From Maribacter sp. (GTDB lineage: Bacteria > Bacteroidota > Bacteroidia > Flavobacteriales > Flavobacteriaceae): 7,798 nucleotides of DNA. The stretch spans positions 1 to 7,798 of the forward strand of contig JABDKZ010000160.1 of the NCBI GenBank assembly GCA_013001935.1, written 5' to 3'. Made by a program: the position numbers and the translations under genes. Shown one piece after another: positions 1-7,000 of the stretch (position 1 is the stretch's first letter; every line of letters begins with the position of its first letter). A model generated the notes under the pieces. That model worked only from the letters and a program-made list of their open reading frames with translations, was not told the DNA's origin and ran no database searches.

Positions 1-1041
1 GTCATGAAAACACAAACATCAAAAAAATCAATTGTATTACGAAGCCTATTAATACTGCCATTGTTCGCCCTTTTGTTATTCGGTTTCAGTGAAAAGAAAC
101 TTGTGGAAATACAATCACCAATTGAAATAACAATTCCCGTAACGGAACAGGTAACAGCGGTAAAAACAATAGAAATTAGAATAACCAAGAAAGGGGAAAT
201 CCTTGTTCAAAATAAACTCTTGACTTCCTTGGATGATCTTAAATCACAGTTACAAAAAATCAATACGAATTTGACCAAAGAACAACGCGAAAATATTGTA
301 AGGGTTGTAATTATGCCCGATGCTGAACCTCCGATGAAATTACTAAAAGAGATTGAAGCAATCCTAATCGATTATGGCGTGGCAACCATTGATGTTATTG
401 GTCCGGAAAAGTTTTCTAATTCAAAACAACAAATAAAAGTGCAGGGAGGTGCTACCAAAGAACAGATCGAGGAGTACAATGCCCTGGCAAAAAAATATAA
501 TGCCCAACCGATCAATGAACGGATTATCAAAAAGAAGGAATTGGAAAGATTGGAATATATTTATAATATAATGACCGAGAAACAAAAAAAGAAAGCAGTA
601 CCCTTTCCCGAATGCCCACCACCACCCCCTCCACCAACAGCCCCCAAAACCGTAGAAGGGAAAATCAGTGCTACTTCTCCCCAACCTCCTACCGCACCAA
701 AAATCAGCCAGGGAACAGTGAGCAATGTCACTCCTGTATCGCCACAGGCTCCAAAAATTGCGAATGCAGTAATCAGCAATTCGCCCCCGAATGCACCTGT
801 TGTCATGAAAGGGGAGCTAAGTGATATTCCGCCCCCACCGCCACCAAAATCGCCAGTGGAACATGTAGTGGAAATGGCCAGAAAAGATGCACTATTCTAC
901 TATGAGGGTAAGAAGATCTCGTCCGAAAAAGCTATAGCGATACTTAAAAAGGACAAAAAAATAAATATTAGAACCAAACATAAAGGGCTTAAAAAGCCAG
1001 TTGTGGAATTATCAACAAAACCCTTCATCATCAAAAAGTGA
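1..1041 (+). CDS. M56 (BlaR1-like) family membrane peptidase, C-terminal part only (5' end outside window)
   Basis: The frame is open through base 1 (a Val codon precedes the Met at 4), so the true start probably lies upstream; a start at 4 would leave only a tail. Residue numbers here count from the Met at 4. A basic stretch leads into one membrane helix (about 12-28). Residues 55-135 resemble the periplasmic domain of ExbD/TolR: a beta strand, a 'KKGEILVQN' turn, an amphipathic helix, 'VRVVIMPDAEPP', then a helix ending 'YGVATIDVIGPE'. A charged helical linker (150-198) and a proline-rich repeat region (205-284) follow. The last 60 residues are Lys-rich and contain 'DALFYYEGKKIS'. From family knowledge, this order matches the C-terminal extension of flavobacterial M56 peptidases, whose N-terminal part carries membrane helices and an HExxH zinc site and normally sits beside a BlaI/MecI-type repressor gene. 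None of that is visible here, so catalytic competence cannot be judged. The gene ends in TGA, 21 bases before a terminator. Confidence 0.8.
   Translation, partial: VMKTQTSKKSIVLRSLLILPLFALLLFGFSEKKLVEIQSPIEITIPVTEQVTAVKTIEIRITKKGEILVQNKLLTSLDDLKSQLQKINTNLTKEQRENIVRVVIMPDAEPPMKLLKEIEAILIDYGVATIDVIGPEKFSNSKQQIKVQGGATKEQIEEYNALAKKYNAQPINERIIKKKELERLEYIYNIMTEKQKKKAVPFPECPPPPPPPTAPKTVEGKISATSPQPPTAPKISQGTVSNVTPVSPQAPKIANAVISNSPPNAPVVMKGELSDIPPPPPPKSPVEHVVEMARKDALFYYEGKKISSEKAIAILKKDKKINIRTKHKGLKKPVVELSTKPFIIKK
616..855 (+). repeat. Proline-rich region with four degenerate 11-residue repeats inside the M56 protein
   Basis: This stretch encodes residues 205-284, bounded by a run of seven prolines and a run of six. 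Between the runs lie four units of pattern xAPxxxxGx(I/V/L)S: 'TAPKTVEGKIS', 'TAPKISQGTVS', 'QAPKIANAVIS' and 'NAPVVMKGELS'. Units begin 18, 18 and 15 residues apart; the third has Ala in place of Gly. It is probably an extended periplasmic spacer, comparable in character to the Pro-rich linker of TonB. The copies differ in codon use, so this is an old protein repeat rather than a recent DNA duplication. Confidence 0.75.
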
Positions 1042-1062
1042 ACAAATTCATAATTTATGTAC

Positions 1063-1089
1063 AAAAGCCTCGATTTTCGAGGCTTTTTT
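1063..1089 (+). terminator. Rho-independent terminator after the M56 gene
   Basis: A perfect 11-bp inverted repeat, 'aaaagcctcga' (1063-1073) and 'tcgaggctttt' (1077-1087), encloses a 3-base loop and runs into a T tract ending at 1089. It begins 21 bases after the TGA of the M56 gene. The A-rich left arm means it could also work on the opposite strand, but no convergent gene is present. Confidence 0.9.
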
Positions 1090-1154
1090 GTAACAATTCC
1101 TCAATGTTGGCGTTCTAATAGTCTATATGAACCATCAATCAAAATCAGAACACT

Positions 1155-2255
1155 ATGCTACAGAACTTTTTTATCCTCTGTTCAGGGGCCGATGCCTCAT
1201 TGCTTAAAACTTGCTCGGAAGGTGAACAAAATAAATATGCTGGAATAGGCGCAACCGTTTTCTTTACGGCTGTAATGGCTTTTTTAGCCAGCGCCTATGC
1301 CCTTTATACTGTATTTGACACCATATATGCTGCCCTCTTTTTTGGGCTCATTTGGGGTTTATTGATTTTCAACTTGGACCGCTTTATCGTTTCCACCATA
1401 AAAAAACGGGATAGTGTTGGCAATGAATTGCTACAAGCCACCCCAAGGATCATATTGGCGGTGATCATTGCGGTCGTTATTTCCAAACCCTTGGAAATGA
1501 AGATTTTCGAAAAGGAAATAAACCAAGTGTTATTGGAGCAAAAAAACGAATTCACTTTGGCGAACAAAGACCAGATTGCATTACAATATACCCCGGTTAT
1601 TGAAAAATTGAATCAGGATATTGCAGCTTTAAAAACTGAAATAGACACGCGTGAAGCAACGACCGATGCGCTTTATGACACCTATATCACCGAAGCCGAA
1701 GGTACTGCCGGTACCATGCTTTTGGGCAAAGGACCTGTCTATGCGGAAAAACGTGAAAAACATGATGCAGCCCTAGCCGAATTACAGGAATTAAAGAAGG
1801 CCAATGCCGATAAAATAGCGGCCATTGAAACCCAAATTGCCGGACTGCAAGCCGAAAACGCAACTGCGGTCAAGGATTCCCAGCCTATCATTGACGGTTT
1901 TGACGGACTCATGGCACGTATAAATGCCTTGGGGGAACTACCCTGGTTTCCATCCTTTTTTATTTTCCTATTGTTTCTGGCCATCGAAACCTCGCCCATC
2001 TTTGCAAAATTGGTTGCCCCTAAAGGAGAGTACGACATTAAACTCGAAGAAGAAGAGAGTGTTCTCAAAACCTGGGTTACGCAAAAGGTGCAGCAACGGG
2101 AAAATATTTTAGCTACCGATACGGTGTTGAACAATAAAATCTATAGCGAAATTGAGGAAGAAGAGGCGGTCTATGCCTATAAGAAAAAGAAAGCTGAAGA
2201 ACTGCTTAAACTTCAAGCAGATGCATTTCATGATTTACAAGTGAAGAGTTTGTAA
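1155..2255 (+). CDS. DUF4407 domain-containing membrane protein with a long coiled coil
   Basis: The product has 366 residues and unknown biochemical function. The N-terminus 'FFILCSGAD' and the block 'GEQNKYAGIG' before the first helix are what I recognise as DUF4407 hallmarks. Membrane segments lie at about 30-50, 57-73, 97-112 and 262-281. 'FNLDRFIVSTIKKRD' (72-86) is a conserved-looking cytoplasmic loop after the second helix. Residues 115-250 form a long Glu/Lys/Ala-rich coiled coil between helices 3 and 4. The C-terminus from about 290 is a second charged helix ending in Lys/Glu/Leu-rich sequence. The start at 1155 is chosen because the family motif begins a few residues later and no other in-frame start is near. 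No Shine-Dalgarno is visible, as is usual in this phylum. Terminators on both sides make this a single-gene unit with its promoter somewhere in 1090-1154, where I could not find a convincing consensus. A role in sensing or envelope scaffolding is possible but unproven. Confidence 0.88.
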   Translation: MLQNFFILCSGADASLLKTCSEGEQNKYAGIGATVFFTAVMAFLASAYALYTVFDTIYAALFFGLIWGLLIFNLDRFIVSTIKKRDSVGNELLQATPRIILAVIIAVVISKPLEMKIFEKEINQVLLEQKNEFTLANKDQIALQYTPVIEKLNQDIAALKTEIDTREATTDALYDTYITEAEGTAGTMLLGKGPVYAEKREKHDAALAELQELKKANADKIAAIETQIAGLQAENATAVKDSQPIIDGFDGLMARINALGELPWFPSFFIFLLFLAIETSPIFAKLVAPKGEYDIKLEEEESVLKTWVTQKVQQRENILATDTVLNNKIYSEIEEEEAVYAYKKKKAEELLKLQADAFHDLQVKSL

Positions 2256-2275
2256 ATTAAGTACTTTCAAAAATT

Positions 2276-2308
2276 AAAAAACCGACCATTAAATCTGGTC
2301 GGTTTTTT
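2276..2308 (+). terminator. Rho-independent terminator after the DUF4407 gene
   Basis: The stem has 13 bp: six A, then 'accgacca' sharing its first A with that run (2276-2288), pairing with 'tggtcggt' plus T run (2296-2308). The loop is the 7 bases 'ttaaatc'. It starts 20 bases after the TAA of the DUF4407 gene. The symmetric A and T runs mean it should also stop transcription arriving from the minus strand. Confidence 0.92.
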
Positions 2309-2328
2309 ACTAGAGCACAGTCCATTTT

Positions 2329-2475
2329 TTAAACCAATTGCAACAATGTTGGGGATATTACTCTTAATATAATCTCTTTTTTATTTACGTTCACTTCACA
2401 AATTTGATAGATTTTCCTACCTGATTGCAGTTCTAAAAATCCCTTGATTCTACTGTTTTTTCTTTTTTTGACCAT
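2329..2475 (-). CDS. Possible small basic protein (48 aa), hypothetical
   Basis: Read on the minus strand from ATG at 2475 to TAA at 2329, this encodes 48 residues. It begins 'MVKKRKNSRIKGFLEL' and continues with alternating hydrophobic and charged residues, ending 'SPTLLQLV'. The frame is open a little further upstream, with a TTG four codons earlier. The N-terminus is strongly basic (KKRK); there is no signal peptide or membrane segment. I do not recognise a family. A degenerate -7-like 'TAACTTTT' lies just upstream, and the terminator of the DUF4407 gene, read backwards, would close the transcript. It fills the otherwise empty gap between two terminators. It may be a real small gene, a relic of a larger gene, or chance; an AT-rich gap of about 300 bases easily gives one such ORF. 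Confidence 0.3.
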   Translation of the reverse strand: MVKKRKNSRIKGFLELQSGRKIYQICEVNVNKKEIILRVISPTLLQLV

Positions 2476-2523
2476 CTTTTTCAATTTAAAAGTTATATCG
2501 AAACTACCTCTTTATCATAGGCT

Positions 2524-2551
2524 AAAAACCCCATATAGGTTACTGGGGTTT
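2524..2551 (-). terminator. Terminator of the receiver-glycosyltransferase gene (minus strand)
   Basis: An 8-bp inverted repeat, 'aaacccca' (2526-2533) and 'tggggttt' (2544-2551), encloses a 10-base loop. Read on the minus strand the stem ends in five T residues (2528 to 2524). It lies 73 bases past the stop codon at 2624, so the transcript has a 3' untranslated stretch. Its right arm is also part of the 31-bp repeat copy at 2537-2567. Confidence 0.65.
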
Positions 2552-2567
2552 CTCTATAGACCAATCG
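2537..2567 (+). repeat. 31-bp direct repeat, copy A
   Basis: This copy starts 'aggttactggggtttc' and continues 'tctatagaccaatcg'. It matches bases 3899-3929 at 26 of 31 positions without gaps and in the same orientation. The best-conserved core is 'tctatagnccaat'. It lies between the stop of the receiver-glycosyltransferase gene and the possible small ORF, partly overlapping the terminator hairpin. Read on the minus strand it is 62 bases upstream of the ATG of the small ORF. Confidence 0.7.
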
Positions 2568-2623
2568 CCCAAGCAGACAGCACTAAATAAAGTGCAAGCA
2601 TCTTGTCAAACGTCAGAACATAT

Positions 2624-3793
2624 TTAGGAGTTATATTGTACAGCAATTCTTGCCAACTGACCTAGTATAGTAATTGAGTCTTTCATTGATAATTTGGAAC
2701 CGTCAGCATGTATCCAACGTTTCAAAGGTTGCTCGCAAATAAAACCTAGGGCTTTTTCCTTGCCGTAGTATTTACGCATGCGCATAAAAATCTCAACATC
2801 AAATAACCAACGGGTAGTAAACCTTTTATTGAACATTAGCGTTACAATCTCCCTGTCCATAATTTTAGCGCCACATTGTGTATCCTTAAAGGGCATTCCC
2901 AAGATCTTTTGGATGATGAAATTAATGGTCATACTAATAATTTTTCGCGCAGATTCCTTGGTAATATCTGCACCCATTCTACTAATTCTGGATCCACTCA
3001 CAATCTTGAAATCGGAATTTTCCAGTGTTTGAACCAACTCATCAAAATCTTTAAAATCTGTTGAAAGGTCAGCATCGAGATACCCAATATAATCTAATTG
3101 TGGGTCTTTGGACAAATGAAGTACCCCTTGGCGAACTGCCTCGGCCTTCCCGCCATTTTTTTCACAATTAAATATACTAATGGTATCCTCGTTTCCTTTT
3201 CTTAATTCTTCTAAAACTGCCAAAGTACTGTCCGTGCTACCGTCATTAACAAAACATAGATGATACCCTAAATTTTTATAGGCAAAATCCTTAAATGTAG
3301 ATGTCAACAACCTTTCGGCCTCATTGTAACAAGGAATAACTACCCCGACACAGTGTTTTTGTAACATACGTGTGTCATCACTTTCATTTTTAAAACCCTC
3401 GTTCATTTTTGGCACACCGATAATACGCTTTATACGGGCCGCCATTTCATCCAGACTGACCGGTTTTTTCATATAGTCATTTATACCCAGATTAAAGTTT
3501 TCCAAAATAACCGATTCATTGGTATTTCCTGACATAACGAGTATAGGTGTTTCTCTCCTCATGAATATACGTATGTACTTTACGACCTCGGTACCAGTGC
3601 ATTGAACAAGTTCATTACCAGACATTTCGGGCATATTCATATCCAATAAAACCAAATCTGGATTAAAAGAATCGTACAGCTTTATTCCGGCTTCCGTAGT
3701 GCAAGCGGTTTTAACTTCATATCCAAGTTGAGTTAGTCGTTTTTCTACAGACAACAAGATCAGTTGTTGGTCATCAATAGCTAAAATTTTCAT
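2624..3793 (-). CDS. Response-regulator receiver domain fused to ALG5-like family 2 glycosyltransferase
   Basis: The product has 389 residues in two domains. Residues 1-125 are a CheY-like receiver with all expected sites: the acidic pair D7-D8, phosphoacceptor D51 in 'LVLLDMNMPEMSG', S88 at the switch Ser/Thr position and K109 before P111. After a linker (about 128-145), residues 148-389 are a GT-A family 2 glycosyltransferase: 'VVIPCYNEAERL', 'FVNDGSTDST' (181-190), 'NGGKAEAVRQG' (213-223), the metal/nucleotide-binding D240-A-D242 and 'GSR' (267-269). It then shows 'DTQCGAK' (304-310) and 'RWLFDVEIFMR' (328-338), typical of dolichyl-phosphate glucosyltransferases (ALG5/DPG synthase). Expected reaction: transfer of a hexose, probably glucose from UDP-glucose, to a polyprenyl phosphate at the cytoplasmic membrane face. 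There are no membrane helices and no DNA-binding domain, so the phosphorylation output is probably enzyme activity or location. No histidine kinase gene is in the window. It is divergent from the large membrane protein gene. The sugar and lipid specificity is inferred from family only. Confidence 0.9.
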   Translation of the reverse strand: MKILAIDDQQLILLSVEKRLTQLGYEVKTACTTEAGIKLYDSFNPDLVLLDMNMPEMSGNELVQCTGTEVVKYIRIFMRRETPILVMSGNTNESVILENFNLGINDYMKKPVSLDEMAARIKRIIGVPKMNEGFKNESDDTRMLQKHCVGVVIPCYNEAERLLTSTFKDFAYKNLGYHLCFVNDGSTDSTLAVLEELRKGNEDTISIFNCEKNGGKAEAVRQGVLHLSKDPQLDYIGYLDADLSTDFKDFDELVQTLENSDFKIVSGSRISRMGADITKESARKIISMTINFIIQKILGMPFKDTQCGAKIMDREIVTLMFNKRFTTRWLFDVEIFMRMRKYYGKEKALGFICEQPLKRWIHADGSKLSMKDSITILGQLARIAVQYNS

Positions 3794-3800
3794 AGGTTAA

Positions 3801-3855
3801 GTTTTAATGTTTCTAATAAATGGTTAACAAAATCAATTTGGTTTTAATGATTTCT
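3801..3855. repeat. Short direct repeat (14/15 bp) in the leader of the receiver-glycosyltransferase gene
   Basis: 'gttttaatgtttct' (3801-3814) recurs as 'gttttaatgatttct' (3841-3855), identical except for one inserted A. The starts are 40 bases apart, about four helical turns. Both copies fall between the likely -7 element and the start codon of the minus-strand gene. They could be paired operator half-sites or simply chance in AT-rich DNA. Confidence 0.35.
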
Positions 3856-3859
3856 GAAG

Positions 3860-3867
3860 CAAAAGTA
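3860..3867 (-). promoter_or_regulatory. Likely -7 promoter element for the receiver-glycosyltransferase gene
   Basis: On the minus strand this reads TACTTTTG, a perfect match to the Bacteroidota TAnnTTTG box. It would put the transcript start near 3853 and give a leader of about 60 bases. The only -33-like TTTTG upstream (plus-strand 3895-3899) is 27 bases away, beyond the usual spacing of about 19-21. The promoter may therefore depend on an activator, and the 31-bp repeat copy at 3899-3929 sits at a suitable distance upstream. Confidence 0.45.
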
Positions 3868-3898
3868 TAAACAGCTGACGTCCATTTTTAGTATCAAA

Positions 3899-3929
3899 AG
3901 GTTAATGGGGCTTTTCTATAGCCCAATGG
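3899..3929 (+). repeat. 31-bp direct repeat, copy B, in the divergent control region
   Basis: This copy starts 'aggttaatggggcttt' and continues 'tctatagcccaatgg'. It matches copy A (2537-2567) at 26 of 31 positions. It contains an imperfect palindrome, 'atggggc' (3905-3911) against 'gcccaat' (3921-3927), with one mismatch in seven pairs. It lies between the divergent promoters: 32 bases upstream of the minus-strand -7 box and 46 bases upstream of the weak plus-strand one. That position would suit an operator serving both genes. Confidence 0.6.
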
Positions 3930-3975
3930 ATTTAAAGCTTCGATGACTGATTATGAATGAATATCACAATATATC

Positions 3976-3983
3976 TACCTTTA
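3976..3983 (+). promoter_or_regulatory. Weak candidate -7 element for the large membrane protein gene
   Basis: 'TACCTTTA' matches TAnnTTTG at all fixed positions but the last. It would start the transcript near 3990, leaving a leader of about 24 bases before the ATG at 4014. No -33 TTG is found at normal spacing. If correct, it excludes the earlier in-frame ATG at 3957 as the start. Confidence 0.25.
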
Positions 3984-4013
3984 TATTGTTATATTTTCCT
4001 ACGATATCATCCT

Positions 4014-7000
4014 ATGAATCGAACCAATACTTTATTGATTTTAGCCCTGTTCATTGGGGTAGCTTTTCACGGTTCAAGTATATTTTTTACACTTGAATAT
4101 ACGTATGATGCCTTGATTCATCTTTTCTTTGCCGATCATTATGCCAACAGTTGGTTTGAACCATGGGATTATCGTTGGTACACCGGATTTACTGTACAGG
4201 CATATCCGCCGTTAGTACATCAATCTATTGCGTTACTATCCTATATTGGCGGACTCAAATTTGGTATGTTTACAGTAGCCTTGATTGCTATTATTCTGTT
4301 CATTACAGGAGCCTATCGCTTTGGACTGTTGATGACGGGAAACCGAAAAGTGGCCGGATATACGGCATTAATGGCTGTTTTCTCTTCAACCTTTATAGAA
4401 ACCTTACATATTTTTGGACAATTGCCAAGTATAATAGGGCTATCGGTACTTTTACATGCTTTACCGGAAATCTATTCCTGGATAAAAACTGGGAAATTAA
4501 AATATTTAGTAACTAGTCTTTCGCTCATTGCCGTAACAGTAACCTCACATCATGTAACGCCCATTTTTGGGATGGTTTTCTTTGTTTTTCCCTTAATCGG
4601 AATGGTTATTATGGATACGGCAATAGACCGGGTAAAAACGAATAAAGCAATAACATTCAAGGTCTTTTTACAAACGTTTAAAAATCTCTTCTGGCGTATA
4701 GTTGGGTTTGGATTTTTTTCTTTGGTACTAATTGTGGTCTGCATTCTACCTTATTGGATAAATTCTAAAAAGAATCCCATTACCCAAGTACCTATACCCC
4801 ATGGTTCAAGGGACAACTTCCTGGAGGTTACCTCATCAGGATTGGTATTTTTCATTATTCCTTGGGGGATTCTCCTTTTTATTATGCCTTATATTTTTTA
4901 CAGGTATTTTAGTAAACGTTACCTGTTTTTTGGATTATCCATAGCAATGTTGACAATTTTGGGGACCGGAGGGACCACCCCGATTCCTTTAAAAATATTG
5001 GGTGAAACAGCTTTCAATATACTCACCTTGGACCGCTTTACGCTTTGGGCGACCATTATGGCATTACCCTTATTGGGTGAATTTATCTATCGAATGGTCG
5101 AAGGCGATTTAAAAGTCCAATTACAAAATCGCTTTGGGGCAGTGTATCATAGAATTCTTGGTGGATTATTAGTTGGAGGCATATTGTTCATGGTCATTTT
5201 TACCATGAGCCTAGGTTATTTTAGGCCATCCCAGCCATCAAAAATAAAAATGCTGCCTATAGTAAATTTCTTAAATCAAGATCAACATGACCAATGGAGG
5301 TACCTGCCTTTGGGATTCGGCGACCAGATGGCATGGCTCTCTGCACAGACCAATGCAATGACGGTTGATGGCAATTACCATTCTGCAAGACGATTGCCAG
5401 AATTAACAACTCGGGCTATCGAACGCCTGGAAAATTCAAAATTTAGAGGTGTCGAGGGCATTGGTTCTTTACAACAATTTTTAACCGTCCCCGAAAAATA
5501 CAACCTTAAATATATATTCTCCAATGACAAATTCTACGATCCAGTATTATACTTCTGTGGATGGCAAAGATTGCAACAATTGGAAAATGGGATTATGGTA
5601 TGGGAAAAACTGAATGTACCACCAATTCCATCTATTTTACCTAAGGAAGAGGTTCCTACATTTTTAAAAATCATGTGGGGCATTATTCCCATCCTGAGCA
5701 TTATTTTGGCATTCATCATTAATATCCAACTGGTTTGGTATCGTGTTTTAAAATCAAGAAAAATAGCCGAACCCTTGTATTTAAAATATACAACCCACTA
5801 TAATGCATTTTCGAAAAAATTGGTAAATGCCAATCACATTTGGGCAGGCTTTATTCTATTGTGCATATCCTATGGAGTCTTTGAATCCTACCTTAATAAT
5901 AGGGCTCAACTTTCCCCTCGGAATGTGGTACAGGCATATTATGATGCCTTGGACTTCAAGGAGTTTCAGCAAGCTTATTCCTATTTGAATCCTGATAGTG
6001 ATATAACCCTTTCACAATACATGTTGGAAGTCTCGGTAACTGATGGCATTCTAAGTTCCTATGCCAAACTAGATTCCATTGGTATTAAGGTATTGGAGGA
6101 AAATGAAAATAGTGCTAAAGTTCAAGTAGGAACTCGATGGATTACCCCTTTAGAAAAAGTATACAAAGACCATTATCATGAATTGATAAAAAAACAAGGG
6201 AAATGGTACCTTAGACCATCGGATTTAAACAATGATCTACCTCCTGATCAGCTTTTCACTTCTAATAGCACCACTTTTTACAACCATGGTAGGCGAAGGA
6301 TTACCACACAGCAGACACATCATGAAGATGTTCTAAAACAGCCCGTTCTCGAAATATTATCCGCGAAGTTGGTAAAATTAAATGGTAGGTTTTCAATTAT
6401 AGGGGAATTACAGAATGTTGATAATGTTCCTGCCGATGTCGTCATAAAAGGAACACTATACAACGACGATGATGTTGAACTTGCAAACTATAATGCTAAA
6501 TTTCACATCAAACACAAACTAATGCCCAAGGAAACAACAACCTTTAAGATAAATTTTGAAGGTATTGCCTGGTCCTCTACAGAGGATAACATGCCGGCTA
6601 CTTTTGACCCTGACGAATTCACCCCAATTAATTTGGATGAACAACCAACCAAATTTAATCTACAATGCGCAGGCAATGTTGCCAAAAGCGATTTATACAA
6701 GGAAGTAGCTTTACAACAGATACGTTTTACCGATGAGCATATAGAAGGAATATTATTTAATTCAGGGGTACAAGAAGTTACTATTCCCCAACTGTTGATT
6801 TCTTATTACGACAACGAAAAAGAGCTGCTGTGGGTAGACCACAAATTTTTGACGGAAGGTGTTCGAATTCAACGAAAACAGTATTTTGACTATAAAACCA
6901 TGGAACTCTCTAAACTGGATATTATAAATACTAGTTTGGAGTTTTGTTTTGTGAATGGTCTGCCTAATTCAGAAATAGTAAAAAAAGTAATTCCGTTGAG

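Noticed and set aside
421..824. Overlapping ORFs in other frames of the M56 gene, rich in Gly/Trp or Pro/Ser
   Set aside because: Their odd composition comes from reading the proline codon runs (CCN) in other frames or on the other strand; the main frame is a recognisable family tail.
1057..1248. 63-residue plus-strand ORF before the DUF4407 start
   Set aside because: It starts inside the terminator hairpin and runs out of frame into the DUF4407 gene; there is no recognisable protein sequence.
1739..2134. 131-residue minus-strand ORF opposite the DUF4407 gene
   Set aside because: It is the antisense of the coiled-coil and fourth-helix coding region, Ser/Ala-rich without domain features, and the plus-strand protein matches a known family across the same bases.
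2580..2595. Small hairpin 'gcact-aaataa-agtgc' downstream of the receiver-glycosyltransferase gene
   Set aside because: The stem has only 5 bp and no T tract in either direction; the hairpin at 2524-2551 is the better terminator.
2537..3929. Insertion sequence or transposon bounded by the 31-bp repeats
   Set aside because: The copies are direct and imperfect, the interior encodes no transposase or recombinase, and there are no terminal inverted repeats, so a mobile element is not supported.
3957..4013. Earlier in-frame ATG (3957) for the large membrane protein
   Set aside because: The added 19 residues are hydrophobic and form no sensible part of the family, and a possible -7 box at 3976-3983 would put the transcript start after this ATG. 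It cannot be fully excluded.
4550..6700. Minus-strand ORFs of 61-65 residues (4550-4744, 5534-5719, 6503-6700) opposite the large membrane protein gene
   Set aside because: They are short antisense shadows with no signal, motif or independent start context.
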